A DNA stretch of 54,246 bases from Desertivirga arenae. Lineage in GTDB: Bacteria; Bacteroidota; Bacteroidia; Sphingobacteriales; Sphingobacteriaceae. The stretch is taken from the NCBI RefSeq assembly GCF_017355785.1, contig NZ_JAFEWE010000022.1, positions 1 through 54,246 of the forward strand, in the 5' to 3' direction. Below the pieces are notes generated by a model. The model was not told the origin of the DNA and did not search any database. It saw only the letters and a program-made list of their open reading frames with translations. The number at the start of each line of letters is the position of its first letter. The first letter of the stretch is position 1. Positions 1 to 10,600 of this stretch are shown here, one piece after another. The position numbers were made by a program, and so were the translations under genes.

Positions 1-78
1 ATGACCAAATACGGTCTGGATGCAGAACACATCGTTAAAGCTGTTCAGAAAGTAATTGCAAGAAAGAAGAACGCTTAA
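1..78 (+). CDS. C-terminal end of a probable transketolase subunit (partial)
   Basis: An open frame enters from the left edge and ends at a TAA at 76-78, giving about 25 residues that include KYGLDAEHIVKAVQKVI. This resembles the extreme C-terminus of transketolase C-terminal subunits, which often end with a KYGL-x-AE-x-IV-x-A-x-K-x-(L/I) helix. The window's first codon is ATG, but this is very probably an internal Met because such a short free-standing protein is not expected here. A strong terminator follows directly. The identity rests on a short tail only, so it is tentative. Confidence 0.5.
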   Translation: MTKYGLDAEHIVKAVQKVIARKKNA

Positions 79-99
79 TAAACACAAATAAAATTGGAT

Positions 100-133
100 A
101 AAGGCACCGGGGGAGCTTCCCTTTGGTGCCTTT
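100..133 (+). terminator. Rho-independent terminator after the transketolase-like gene
   Basis: A perfect 9-bp stem (AAAGGCACC at 100-108, GGTGCCTTT at 125-133) encloses a 16-nt loop and is followed by the T-rich GTTGTTT. It lies 21 nt after the stop codon of the upstream partial gene. Confidence 0.8.
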
Positions 134-380
134 GTTGTTTACAAACTTCCCCAAAAAAGCTACACTAGAACATTCCAGTCAATTAACTAAGAAGAAAGAT
201 CCAGAGCTAAACCATGTTCTCCTTTTAAGCATATCTCAACCCTATTTGAACCGTATCTTAACCGACTTCGAAACGACCAGAGTAGTTGAAAGTGTAGACA
301 AAGGAGGTTTAAAATATATTTCTTTATAGTAAAAATAGAAGGTTTGTTAATAAATAGCCTCTTGCTTTTTGCTGATTAAG

Positions 381-1484
381 ATGAGCTCTCCTATTTTTAC
401 AAAAACACACAAGTCAACCCGAATGCCAGTACCAGAGCAAAAGAGATTTAAGGCAACAGATCTAATTAATTATTCAACTCAATTATTGGAACTTGAAGGA
501 TTGGGATTTGCAATGGCAAATACTGTAGCGAAAACGCTTGTTGAAGCAGATATGATGGGACATAGTACTCATGGTTTGCGATTACTCCCTGCTTATCTGA
601 AGGAGTTAGAAACAGGGGGAATGGCTGCTACTGGAAAAGCTACGGTGCTGAAAGACTTCGGCGGCACTATTACACTTGATGGAAACTTTTTACCAGGGCC
701 CTGGCTGGTACATCAGGCTATTGATCTTGCTTTAGAGCGTATTAAAGAACACCCGGTAGTAACTGTAGTGATCAAAAAAAGTCATCATATTGCCTGCCTT
801 GCCACCTATCCTGAAAGGGTAACAAAAGAAGGTTTGTTAATGATGCTCACCTGTTCAGATCCTAACACTAAAACTGTAGCTCCTTTTGGGGCTATTACTC
901 CTGTATTAGGCTCTAATCCTATTGCAGCCGGTATTCCCGCTAGAGCATCCACAGTTATTTTTGATATAAGTACCTCAGAAACAGCAAATGGCCAGATTCA
1001 ACAAACTGAAGCAGAAGGTAAGCGCCTTCCTCATCCCTGGATCGTAACTAATGATGGAACGCTCTCTGATGATCCTGCGGATTTTTTAAATACCCCCGGT
1101 GCTTCTGTTCTCCCTTTAGGCGGAACTGCTACTGGTTATAAAGGGACTGCACTTGGTGTATGGGTAGAAGCCCTTACCAATGGTCTAAGTGGTTACGGTC
1201 GCAAACAAAATCCAGGTCGATGGTGTGCTTCTGTATTCCTTCAAATAATTAATCCTGCAGCTTTTGCTGGTGAGGACGAATTTTTGCAGGAGACCCAGTT
1301 TCTGAACGAAGCTTATCTAAGCGCAAAACCCATGGAAAAAAGTCAGGTCAGGTTGCCCGGAGAACGGGCTTTAAGATTAAGAGACGAGCAGATGAAGAAT
1401 GGTTTGATAATGACCGAGAGTTTATTCAAATATTTACAGACTAACCTTGCTCAGTACCAACCAGCCTTTCCTGAGCCGTTTTAA
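381..1484 (+). CDS. Ldh2/malate-lactate dehydrogenase family NAD(P)-dependent oxidoreductase
   Basis: The 367-residue protein matches the Ldh2 (malate/L-lactate/sulfolactate/ureidoglycolate dehydrogenase) family. These enzymes are distinct from Rossmann-type LDH and oxidise 2-hydroxy acids with NAD(P). Hallmarks are EADMMGHSTHGLRLLPAYL near residues 56-74, the SHHIACLATYPER segment holding the likely catalytic His, and CSDPNTK further on. The open frame extends upstream to a TTG at 369, but the ATG at 381 is preferred. A later ATG at 423 is also possible, since many family members start just before the RFKATDL segment. Substrate cannot be predicted. The gene is followed by a separately promoted glycosidase gene. 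Confidence 0.85.
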   Translation: MSSPIFTKTHKSTRMPVPEQKRFKATDLINYSTQLLELEGLGFAMANTVAKTLVEADMMGHSTHGLRLLPAYLKELETGGMAATGKATVLKDFGGTITLDGNFLPGPWLVHQAIDLALERIKEHPVVTVVIKKSHHIACLATYPERVTKEGLLMMLTCSDPNTKTVAPFGAITPVLGSNPIAAGIPARASTVIFDISTSETANGQIQQTEAEGKRLPHPWIVTNDGTLSDDPADFLNTPGASVLPLGGTATGYKGTALGVWVEALTNGLSGYGRKQNPGRWCASVFLQIINPAAFAGEDEFLQETQFLNEAYLSAKPMEKSQVRLPGERALRLRDEQMKNGLIMTESLFKYLQTNLAQYQPAFPEPF

Positions 1485-1502
1485 TTGTTCCTTTAACAAT
1501 TA

Positions 1503-1532
1503 TTTGAGAGATGGAAAAAATGCCTAAATTTA
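1503..1532 (+). promoter_or_regulatory. Candidate Bacteroidota promoter for the GH43-like gene
   Basis: TTTG at 1503-1506 lies 18 bp upstream of TAAATTTA at 1525-1532, a 7/8 match to the Bacteroidota -7 box TAnnTTTG. The ATG of the glycosidase gene is 22 nt further on. Confidence 0.45.
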
Positions 1533-1553
1533 GCGTTATAAACACTAATTTAG

Positions 1554-2552
1554 ATGAAACGGATCTTTCTACTAATTCCACTATTATTTCTGGTACTGCA
1601 GCTTTCTGCGCGTAAAAAGCCTATTTGGGCCTTTTGTTATTTTAAGGGGAATGGTGTGGATGGATTACATCTGGCCTACAGTGAAGATGGTCTTAATTGG
1701 AAGGCCTTAAAGAAAGACAGCTCGTTTCTTCGTCCGCAGGTAAGTAAAGATAAATTAATGCGCGACCCTAATATTGTTAAAGGAAAGGACGGCCTTTACC
1801 ACATGGTATGGACAGTTAGCTGGACCGATAAGGGAATTGGTTATGCAAATTCAAAGGATCTGATTCATTGGTCAGAACAACGATTCCTACCGGTAATGGC
1901 CTATGCTCCAACAGTAAGAAATACCTGGGCTCCTGAAATTACCTATGATGATAAGAATGATCAGTATATGATCTACTGGGCAAGCACAATTCCCGACAAG
2001 TTTACGGAAACAGCCAGTACGATGGAAGCGGGCTACAACCACCGGATCTATTATACAACTACCAAGGATTTTAGATCATTTAGTGATACAAAAGTTTTAT
2101 ATGATCCTGGTTTTAATAGTATCGATGCAACTATTTTGAAGGACGGAAAAAGGTGGGTAATGTTCATCAAAGATGAAACGAGGGAGCCAGCGCAGAAGAA
2201 CATCAAAATTGCTTTTGCAGATAACCTTACAGGTCCCTACACAAAGGCCAGTGCTCCGATTACCAAAAATTACTGGGCAGAAGGACCAACAGTATTAAAG
2301 GAAGGAGATGAGTGGATTGTTTACTTTGACAAATATCGCGATCACAAATACGGAGCAGTATCTTCAAAGGATTTAGAAAACTGGGAAGATATTTCGAACA
2401 AAATATCCCTTCCAGGGGGTATCAGGCATGGCTCAATTTTTCAAATATCGAAAAAGGACTTAGCCAAATTGAAGCGGCTTTCATCAAGTAACCTCTTGTT
2501 TTACAGCTTTTTGAATAAGCATAACAGTTCAGGATGGCTGCCTGAGAAATAA
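1554..2552 (+). CDS. Secreted glycoside hydrolase of the GH43-like five-bladed propeller fold
   Basis: The 332-residue protein begins with a signal peptide (MKRIFLLIPLLFLVLQLSA, about residues 1-19), so it is exported to the periplasm or beyond. It then shows the repeated AYSEDGLNW / YANSKDLIHWS / TTKDFRSFS blade motifs of five-bladed beta-propeller glycosidases (GH43 and relatives such as GH32 and GH117). The likely catalytic triad is Asp71 in MRDPNIV (base), Asp191 in NSIDATIL (pKa modulator) and Glu243 in WAEGPTVL (acid). GH43 enzymes usually release arabinose or xylose from plant polysaccharides. The exact substrate is not visible. It stands just upstream of a sodium/sugar symporter, so a scavenging pair is plausible. 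Confidence 0.8.
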   Translation: MKRIFLLIPLLFLVLQLSARKKPIWAFCYFKGNGVDGLHLAYSEDGLNWKALKKDSSFLRPQVSKDKLMRDPNIVKGKDGLYHMVWTVSWTDKGIGYANSKDLIHWSEQRFLPVMAYAPTVRNTWAPEITYDDKNDQYMIYWASTIPDKFTETASTMEAGYNHRIYYTTTKDFRSFSDTKVLYDPGFNSIDATILKDGKRWVMFIKDETREPAQKNIKIAFADNLTGPYTKASAPITKNYWAEGPTVLKEGDEWIVYFDKYRDHKYGAVSSKDLENWEDISNKISLPGGIRHGSIFQISKKDLAKLKRLSSSNLLFYSFLNKHNSSGWLPEK

Positions 2553-2669
2553 AATCACTCGGGCTAAAAAAATATCGGAAATATTCCTACTTTAAGCCCC
2601 GGAAATAAGAGTGTTTTCCGGACACTAAGTGTCTCCACCAATTATCAGGAATTTTTAGGTGTACTATTG

Positions 2670-2682
2670 ACAATTAAATTGT
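2670..2682. promoter_or_regulatory. Palindrome upstream of the symporter gene (possible operator)
   Basis: ACAATTAAATTGT is a perfect 13-bp palindrome (6-bp arms and a central A) about 68 nt before the symporter start. It could be a regulator site, but the area is AT-rich and a chance palindrome is possible. The rest of the roughly 200-bp gap holds small hairpins (2598-2634) with no obvious T-run. Confidence 0.25.
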
Positions 2683-2749
2683 TTTTTCTCACCTTGTAGT
2701 TCCAATTATCTTGAAAAATTAATTAATATTTATATAAACCTTTCTTCAA

Positions 2750-4426
2750 ATGAATAGGCTCGAAACGAAAGATTACATTGTTTTTCTAATTTACTTTCTC
2801 ATTGTATCCGTTTACGGTATCTGGATATATCGTCGTAAGCGCTCTGAGAGTTCAGGCTCGAAAGATTACTTCCTTGCCGAAGGATCTTTAACATGGTGGG
2901 CAATTGGTTCATCACTTATTGCATCAAATATCTCCGCAGAGCAATTTGTGGGAATGAGTGGTTCAGGATTTCAGGTAGGTCTTGCCATTTCAACTTACGA
3001 ATGGATGGCTGCTTTAACCCTTATTATAGTAGCTACGTTCTTTATTCCGGTATATCTTAAGAACAAGATCTTTACGATGCCTCAGTTCCTGCACCAACGT
3101 TATAATGGTACAGTAGCGATGATCATGGCTGTGTTCTGGTTATTACTTTATGTAATCGTTAACTTAACATCTATCCTTTATTTAGGAGCTATTGCTGTTC
3201 AGGGAATTTCTGGTCTGGACAGAACCTATATCATGTATGCCCTTGCTATTTTCTCCATCATCATCACATTAGGAGGAATGAAAGTAATTGGTTATACAGA
3301 CGTAATTCAGGTATTCTTCTTAATCCTTGGAGGTTTGGCTACAACTTATCTTGCATTAAACCTGGTTGCTGAACACTACGGATCAACAGGGGTGGTAAAT
3401 GGTTTTAACCTGATGATGCAGAATGCTGATGACCACTTCCATATGATCTTTAATAAAGAGGATAATGAGAAGTTTATGGATCTTCCGGGCTTAACAGTAC
3501 TATTAGGTGGTATGTGGATTGTAAACCTTAACTATTGGGGTTGTAACCAATATATCACTCAGCGTGCTTTAGGTGCTGATTTGCCAACTGCTCGTAATGG
3601 TATCCTTTTCGCTGCTTTCTTAAAGCTTTTGATGCCGATCATCGTGGTATTACCTGGTATTGCAGCTTATATCCTTTATAAGGAAAATGCAAGTGGGTTC
3701 CATCAGGAAATGACTGAAGGTGGAAAAGTATTGGCTGACAAGGCATATCCTTCCATGCTTAACTTGTTGCCAGCAGGTCTTAAAGGTTTATCTTTTGCTG
3801 CTCTTACTGCTGCTATTGTGGCTTCATTGGCAGGAAAAGCGAATAGTATTGCAACTATCTTTACCCTTGATATTTATAAAAAGGCGATCAATCCTGAAGC
3901 TAGCGAAAGCAAATTAGTTAATATTGGTAAGATCACTGTGGTGATCACAATGATCCTGGGTGTAATCATTGCACCTCACTTAGGTATTGAAAAGGGTGGA
4001 TTTAAATACATTCAGGAATATACCGGATTCGTTTCTCCAGGTATCTTCGCCATGTTCTTGTTAGGTTTCTTCTGGAGAAAAGCTACCTCTAACGCAGCTC
4101 TTTTTGCAACAATAGGTGGTTTTATCATGTCTTGTATACTGAAATTCTTGCCTGGATGGATGGATCTTTCTTTCCTTTACCCTGCAGGTTTTGCAGTTCC
4201 AAACGCAGATGGTATTTATGAAATTCCTTTCCTTGACCGTATGGGATTCGTATTTATTTTCTGTATCATCGGTATGTACATTATCAGTATGGTAGAAAAT
4301 AGCAAAGGAGACCGTGTAAACGGACTAGAGGTTGATAAATCAATGTTTAAAACCCACCCAAGCTTTACAGCGGGTTCATTACTTATTATCGGAATACTAG
4401 TTGCACTTTACACTGCATTCTGGTAG
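2750..4426 (+). CDS. Sodium/solute symporter (SSS family, SGLT-like)
   Basis: The 558-residue inner-membrane protein has about 14 hydrophobic segments starting with YIVFLIYFLIVSVYGIWIY. It carries SSS-family features: FLAEGSLTWWAIGSSLIASNIS (residues about 41-63, the sodium-site helix region), AEQFVGMSGSG, and a KANSIATIFTLDIYK segment in the later core helices. The C-terminal part resembles the sugar-type (SGLT) branch of Bacteroidota. It probably imports a monosaccharide or similar solute with Na+. The solute may be the product of the upstream secreted GH43-like enzyme, but that link is inferred from proximity only. A clear terminator closes the unit. Confidence 0.88.
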   Translation: MNRLETKDYIVFLIYFLIVSVYGIWIYRRKRSESSGSKDYFLAEGSLTWWAIGSSLIASNISAEQFVGMSGSGFQVGLAISTYEWMAALTLIIVATFFIPVYLKNKIFTMPQFLHQRYNGTVAMIMAVFWLLLYVIVNLTSILYLGAIAVQGISGLDRTYIMYALAIFSIIITLGGMKVIGYTDVIQVFFLILGGLATTYLALNLVAEHYGSTGVVNGFNLMMQNADDHFHMIFNKEDNEKFMDLPGLTVLLGGMWIVNLNYWGCNQYITQRALGADLPTARNGILFAAFLKLLMPIIVVLPGIAAYILYKENASGFHQEMTEGGKVLADKAYPSMLNLLPAGLKGLSFAALTAAIVASLAGKANSIATIFTLDIYKKAINPEASESKLVNIGKITVVITMILGVIIAPHLGIEKGGFKYIQEYTGFVSPGIFAMFLLGFFWRKATSNAALFATIGGFIMSCILKFLPGWMDLSFLYPAGFAVPNADGIYEIPFLDRMGFVFIFCIIGMYIISMVENSKGDRVNGLEVDKSMFKTHPSFTAGSLLIIGILVALYTAFW

Positions 4427-4445
4427 TAGGTCAGAAACATCAGAT

Positions 4446-4484
4446 AAAGAAGAGGCTGAGCGCATGCGTTCAGCCTCTTTTGCT
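4446..4484 (+). terminator. Rho-independent terminator after the symporter
   Basis: The arms AAGAGGCTGAGCG and CGTTCAGCCTCTT pair across a short CATG loop with one G-T type wobble. A T-rich run (TTTTGCTTTT) follows. It lies about 20 nt after the symporter stop. Confidence 0.88.
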
Positions 4485-4665
4485 TTTATAACAAGTTTTT
4501 CGAGTGCTTTGTCACCTGAATTTGAGTAAGCTCATTTTTTTCTTAAACATCTATCTCGTCTTTTGTCAGGTCGGGGAAAATCAGGTTAATACATAACCTT
4601 TTAAAAACCACCTCGTACTTTAATAAAAGATGTTATTTTTACGCACGCTCAACCAAAAAGTGTTT

Positions 4666-6927
4666 ATGTCTAAATTAACGCGCAAACAGGATGCTTTAGA
4701 TTATCATTCTACTGGACGTCCTGGTAAAATTGAGGTAATTCCAACGAAGCCTACCCATTCTCAAAGAGATCTTACTTTGGCCTACTCGCCAGGAGTAGCA
4801 GAACCATGCCTTCAGATAGCTGAAAATGTAGATGACGTGTATAAGTATACGGCTAAAGGAAACCTGGTGGCTGTTATTAGTAATGGCACAGCAGTATTGG
4901 GACTTGGCGATATTGGCCCTGAGGCTGGAAAACCAGTCATGGAGGGAAAGGGGCTCCTTTTTAAGATTTTTGCAGACATTGACGTATTTGATCTCGAGCT
5001 GAATACAAAGAACGTTGATGAGTTTGTACAGATAGTTAAAGCTCTCGAACCAACGTTTGGCGGTATAAACCTCGAGGATATTAAGGCGCCTGAATGTTTT
5101 GAAATAGAAAGAAGACTGAAGGCTGAGATGAATATCCCGGTAATGCATGATGACCAGCATGGTACAGCAATCATTTCCTCTGCGGCATTGATCAACGCTT
5201 GTGAGTTACAGGGTAAGGAGATCGATAAAGTTAGAATAGTAGTGAATGGGGCAGGTGCTGCAGCAATCTCATGTGCAAGATTATATGTTAGCGTTGGTGC
5301 TTCTAAGGAAAATATCGTCATGATCGACCGCTCCGGGGTTATCCGCAAAGACCGCGAGAAGCTTGAACCGATTAAGGCTGAGTTTGCAACAGATCAGGAT
5401 CTAAACACTCTCGAAGAAGCTATCCTGGGAGCAGATGTATTTATAGGCTTGTCTACAGCAGATGTTTTAAGCGCAGAAATGCTTAGCACAATGGCAGAGA
5501 AGCCCATCGTATTTGCTATGGCAAATCCTAATCCGGAAATTGCTTATGATCTGGCAGTTGCTACCCGTAGTGATATCATTATGGCTACCGGTCGATCCGA
5601 TTATCCTAACCAGGTGAATAATGTACTGGGATTCCCTTATATTTTCAGGGGTGCAATGGATGTACGGGCAACTACTATAAACGAAGAAATGAAGATTGCT
5701 GCGGTGCGGGCGATTGCTGAAATGGCCAAGAAGCCAGTACCTGAAGCAGTAAATCTTGCCTATAACATTCAGAACCTGCGCTATGGAAAAGACTATATCA
5801 TTCCTAAGCCAATGGACCCCCGATTAATTACAGCAGTATCTCCGGCTGTGGCAAAAGCTGCAATAGAGTCAGGAGTAGCCCGTAAGGAAATTGAGGATTG
5901 GGATGCTTACACAGAAGGACTGAGATTGCGTCTAAGTAAAGAAGACGCGCTCCTGAGATCACTCAACCTGAAGGCTAAGTCAGCTCCCAAAAGAGTAGTC
6001 TTTGCAGAAGCTGATAATTACAAAATTTTAAAGGCTGCGCAGATCGTGAAAGATGAAGGGATTGCAACACCAATCCTCCTAGGGAACAAAGAAGCTATCT
6101 CCCATATAATTAAAGAAAATTGTCTTGATCTTACGGGCGTCAGGATAATTGATCCGAAGGATGAAGCTGAAAAGCTTGGTAAATATGCCGAGTTCCTCTA
6201 TAAAAAAAGGCAAAGAAGAGGTGTAAGTCCGCAGATGGCTGCAAGGCTTGTTACCGATCGTAATTATTTTGGTTCATGCATGGTAGAGTTTGGAGAAGCC
6301 GACGTGCTGATATCAGGACTAACCAAAGATTATGCTACCACCGTAAAACCTGCATTACAGGTTATTGGAACAAAGCCAGGAGTTGACAGGGTAGCTGGAA
6401 TGTACCTGATGCTGACTAAGAAAGGTCCTATATTTTTTGGAGACACCACGGTTAATAAAAATCCTACAATAAATGAGCTTGTAGATATTACTGTTTTAAT
6501 TGAAAAGGCTGTACGTACCTTTAATGTTGAACCCCGGATTGCAGTTCTTTCCTATTCCAATTTCGGAACAGTAGAGGGTGAGGTGCCTGAAAAAACCCGC
6601 GAAGCGGTGCGAATACTTCATGAAGATTATCCTGAAATGGTAGTAGATGGGGAAATGCAAGCTAACTTCGCCATTAATTCTGAGCTACTGAAGAATAATT
6701 TTCCGTTTAGTACGCTACGGGATCAACCGGCTAATACCTTAGTATTTCCCAATCTTGAATCAGGCAATATTGCTTATAAGTTATTACAGGAATTAGGAGA
6801 GGCGGAAGCAGTAGGACCTATTCTTTTGGGATTGAATAAACCGGTTCATGTTTTACAGATGGACAGCTCTGTGAGAGAAATCGTCAATATGGTTACAATT
6901 GCCGTTGTTGACGCTCAAAGTAAGTAA
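4666..6927 (+). CDS. maeB: NADP-dependent malic enzyme with C-terminal phosphotransacetylase-like domain
   Basis: This enzyme decarboxylates malate to pyruvate with reduction of NAD(P). The N-terminal half (about residues 1-420) is the malic enzyme: LAYSPGVAEPCL with the catalytic Tyr, GLGDIGPEAGKPVMEGK, MHDDQHGTAII (metal site) and the nucleotide-binding GAGAAAISCARL. The C-terminal part (about 430-753) resembles phosphate acetyltransferase, as in MaeB, where it is regulatory and not catalytic. The frame is open from an ATG at 4630, but the ATG at 4666 (MSKLTRKQDALDYH) is chosen because it matches family N-termini and gives 753 residues, the usual length. It appears monocistronic. Confidence 0.93.
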   Translation: MSKLTRKQDALDYHSTGRPGKIEVIPTKPTHSQRDLTLAYSPGVAEPCLQIAENVDDVYKYTAKGNLVAVISNGTAVLGLGDIGPEAGKPVMEGKGLLFKIFADIDVFDLELNTKNVDEFVQIVKALEPTFGGINLEDIKAPECFEIERRLKAEMNIPVMHDDQHGTAIISSAALINACELQGKEIDKVRIVVNGAGAAAISCARLYVSVGASKENIVMIDRSGVIRKDREKLEPIKAEFATDQDLNTLEEAILGADVFIGLSTADVLSAEMLSTMAEKPIVFAMANPNPEIAYDLAVATRSDIIMATGRSDYPNQVNNVLGFPYIFRGAMDVRATTINEEMKIAAVRAIAEMAKKPVPEAVNLAYNIQNLRYGKDYIIPKPMDPRLITAVSPAVAKAAIESGVARKEIEDWDAYTEGLRLRLSKEDALLRSLNLKAKSAPKRVVFAEADNYKILKAAQIVKDEGIATPILLGNKEAISHIIKENCLDLTGVRIIDPKDEAEKLGKYAEFLYKKRQRRGVSPQMAARLVTDRNYFGSCMVEFGEADVLISGLTKDYATTVKPALQVIGTKPGVDRVAGMYLMLTKKGPIFFGDTTVNKNPTINELVDITVLIEKAVRTFNVEPRIAVLSYSNFGTVEGEVPEKTREAVRILHEDYPEMVVDGEMQANFAINSELLKNNFPFSTLRDQPANTLVFPNLESGNIAYKLLQELGEAEAVGPILLGLNKPVHVLQMDSSVREIVNMVTIAVVDAQSK

Positions 6928-7003
6928 GACGTAAGGATAAGGGGATCCGCGTTAGCTCAGGAAGCAGATTTTGCTAGCAATTAAACAATTTATATAAGTA
7001 TAA

Positions 7004-7588
7004 ATGTACGCGTATATTGATGGAAGGTTGGTCTTTAAATGTCCAACCTATGTAGTATTGGAAGCCGGAGGAATAGGCTATCAAATTAATATTTCCTTAA
7101 ATACCTACTCAAAACTTCCGTCAGAGGAACGTTGCAAGCTCTATGTTTGGCAGCACGTTAAGGAAGATGCCCATACATTATACGGCTTTATTGAAGAGGG
7201 GGAAAAACGTCTTTTCCTTCATTTAATCTCAGTATCAGGGATTGGTCCGGGAACAGGCAGAATGATCCTCTCTTCAATAACTCCTGAAGAAATACAAACT
7301 GCAATCGTAAAAGGTGACCTGCCTCTTATTCAACGGATCAAAGGAATTGGTCCTAAATCGGCTCAACGAATCATCCTTGAATTACAGGATAAGCTTAAAA
7401 AGGAGGGATTGGAGAGCCTGACAGCATTGCCTCAGTATAACTCGGCCCGTGACGAAGCCCTTTCTGCGCTTGTTATGCTAGGATTTGGTAAAAATCAGGC
7501 AGAGAAAGCATTAGATAACATTTTAAAGAAACAAGCTGGAACAATTACCGTAGAAGACCTCATTAAAGGTGCTTTGAAAGCCCTCTAA
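7004..7588 (+). CDS. ruvA: Holliday junction branch migration complex subunit RuvA
   Basis: RuvA binds four-way junctions as a tetramer and loads the RuvB motor for recombination repair. The 194 residues show the three usual domains: an OB fold (about 1-63, MYAYIDGRLVFKCPTYVVLE), two helix-hairpin-helix motifs (VSGIGPGTGRMIL and IKGIGPKSAQRIILEL, about 70-130) and the C-terminal RuvB-interacting helices (about 148-194, ALSALVMLGFGKNQAEKAL). Length is normal. The sprA gene follows 37 nt later on the same strand, so the two may be co-transcribed. Confidence 0.96.
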   Translation: MYAYIDGRLVFKCPTYVVLEAGGIGYQINISLNTYSKLPSEERCKLYVWQHVKEDAHTLYGFIEEGEKRLFLHLISVSGIGPGTGRMILSSITPEEIQTAIVKGDLPLIQRIKGIGPKSAQRIILELQDKLKKEGLESLTALPQYNSARDEALSALVMLGFGKNQAEKALDNILKKQAGTITVEDLIKGALKAL

Positions 7589-7625
7589 TAAATTATAATA
7601 CAGCTCTTTAAAATATTTACTGGTT

Positions 7626-10600
7626 TTGAAAAGATCATCTACTTTCTCTTTTTTAATAACTAGCTTTTTGTTATTCTTCTCTGCTGCAACTGGTGTTTTC
7701 GCACAAAATACCAGTCCAACAGACAGTTTGAAGCTGAGGTATCCCTTCAGCGATAGCAAGCTGATGGAATTGAACCCGAAGCCTGGCTTTTATTTGCCAA
7801 ACCCCTCGAACATTCAGCGAACGGTTGAGTTCGATGCGGTTAATAAACGCTATATCATTCGTGAAAAGATTGGTGAAAGGACGTATCGTCCTCCCCAATA
7901 TCTGACTATCGAAGAATATCAGCGCTATGAGAATGAACAGATCAAACTGAACTATTGGAAACAGCTTTCAGAAGCCCCCATTAAGGAAGCAAGAGAGCCA
8001 GGGTTTGTTCCTAGTGTAAAGATCAACAGCCGTTCTTTCGAGAGGATTTTTGGTGGGAACAGCATTGATATCAGACCTCAGGGAACTGCCGAACTAACCC
8101 TTGCAGGCCGTTTAAATAAAACAGCCAATCCGCTTTTTAACGAAAGACAACGTCGTCAGGGAAACTTCGATTTTGATCAGCGCATCCAGATGAACGTACT
8201 GGGCCAGATCGGTACCAAATTAAAGATCAATACTAATTACAATACCGAAGCGCAGTTTGATTTCGAGAATCAGATGAAGCTTGACTATACCGGTAAGCCT
8301 GATGAGATCGTACAAAAGATTGAGGCGGGAAACGTTAACCTTCCTTTAGCTTCAACCTTAATTAGCGGAAGCCAATCGCTCTTTGGTTTAAAAACTCAAC
8401 TTCAGTTCGGTAAGCTGAACGTTACTTCTATTTTTTCCCAGCAAAAATCACAGCAGAAAGAGATCACTATTAACAATGGTTCTCAGCAGAATGAATTCAG
8501 GATCACCGGCGATAATTACGAAGCGAATAAACATTATTTCCTGGCACATTACTTCCGTGATCAGTACAATAATGCTCTTAAAAACCTGCCTCTTATAACG
8601 TCAAATGTTAATATCACGCGTATTGAAGTTTGGGTGACCAATAGAAATAATAGTACGACAGACTCCAGGGATATTGTTGGTTTGATTGACCTGGGAGAAA
8701 ATCGTCGGATAAGTAATCCTAATCAGGTGCAGGGCGGACCATCCTTCGTGACTTTGCCGGCTGCCGGTCCTTTAAGTGATCCCGACTTTGGAAGGAAACA
8801 ATCGAATAACCTTTTGACTCAACTATCTCAGGATCCTGCTAACAGATTAACGAACTCTAATAGCATTGGAACTTTCTTTCAGGGAAATGGCGCTAATGAT
8901 AACTTTTCAAAGTTGTCTTATGCCCGTAAGCTAACAGAGAGGGAGTTTACGCTTAATCCTCGATTGGGATATATATCTTTAAATACTGCTCTTAATGCCG
9001 ATGAAGTTTTAGCGGTAGCCTTCCGCTACAATTATAATGGAGAGGAGTACCAGGTAGGGGAATTTTCTACAGACGTGGCGGTAAACAATGAAACACCAAA
9101 TGCTCTATTTGTAAAGCTACTTAAAGGAGAAACGCTGAAAACCTCATTGCCTACCTGGGATTTGATGATGAAGAACGTTTACTCGTTAGGCGCCTATCAA
9201 ATCAGTCGCACTGCATTTAATCTGAACGTATTTCGTCTGGATGAAAGAGGAGTCGAAAGTCCTCTGGTTTCGGAGGGATCGCGGACAGCAGGAATGAGAT
9301 GGCTTCAATTAACTAATCTGGATACGCTTAACCAGGCTGGAAGTCGCGGTTCTGATGGTTATTTTGATTTTATAGAAGGAATCACCATCGACCCGATAAA
9401 TGGTCGTTTAACTTTTCCTTTAAAAGAACCTTTCGGAGAAGATCTGGAACCAAAGTTTGCAGAAACAGATCTTAGAGAAAAATACGTTTTTAAAGAGCTG
9501 TACGACTTGACAAAGGCTGATGCGCAGCAACTCTTTACCAATAAGAACCGCTATATCATCAAAGGAACCTTTCAGTCTGAAGTAAGTTCTGAGTTCCAGC
9601 TAAATGCGATAAACATTCCTCAGGGATCCGTGCAGGTATACGCAGGAACACTGCCTTTACAGGAGGGAAATGATTTCACGGTCGACTATAACAGCGGAAG
9701 AGTAAAGGTACTCAATCAGGCCCTTTTAAATTCGGGCCAAACTATCCGGATAAAAATGGAGAATGCCGAGTTGTTCGGGTTACAGCAACGATCTTTATTT
9801 GGTACCCGCTTCGATTATCGAGTGAATCATAAGTTGAATCTGGGCGGTACCGTAATGAACCTTACAGAGAAGCCGCTTACTCCTAAAATAAATATTGGCG
9901 AAGAATCTATCTCTAATACTATTTGGGGAATGGATGCCAATTACTCTTCAGACTCCCGCTGGTTAACCCGCCTGGTGGATAAACTGCCGTTTATCTCTAC
10001 GAAAGAAACTTCTTCGATCACTTTCTCGGGCGAGTTTGCAAACATGATCCCTGGTCACCCCAATGCTTTAAATATTGCCGGAAGTAAAAATGGTGCAAGT
10101 TACCTGGATGACTTTGAAGGAAGCCGTTCTATCATCGACTTAAAGAGTGCCATAGCATGGCAAATATCAGGAACACCAGCCCGGTTCCCTGAGTCGCAGT
10201 TGTCTAACAATCTGGATTATGGAAAGAACAGGGCTCGATTAGCATTTTATAATATTGACCCGATCTTCTTCAATACAAGTAATACCCTAACCCCAAGTAA
10301 TATAAGGGGCAACAGGAATGAAAGGTCTAATCACTACGTCCGTGAAGTTTTAGAGCAGGAAGTATTTCCATTTAAACAGTCCACTACCGGACAGCCTTTG
10401 ATGCTTCCAACACTTGATCTTGCTTATTATCCAACCCTTCGCGGTCCATATAACTTTACCACTACCGGCTTAAATCCTAATGGAACACTAAGCAGACCTC
10501 AGGACCGTTGGGGAGGTATTTTCAGAAGGATTGAGACGAATGACTTTGAGGCGTTAAACGTAGAGTTTATAGAGTTATGGATGATGGATCCATTTATCTA

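Noticed and set aside
123-329. 68-residue frame after the first terminator
   Set aside because: It starts within the terminator stem, with no family pattern and no start signal.
4696-5348. Minus-strand open frames of 154 and 178 residues opposite maeB
   Set aside because: They lie wholly inside a clear maeB reading frame, have no family pattern and no start context.
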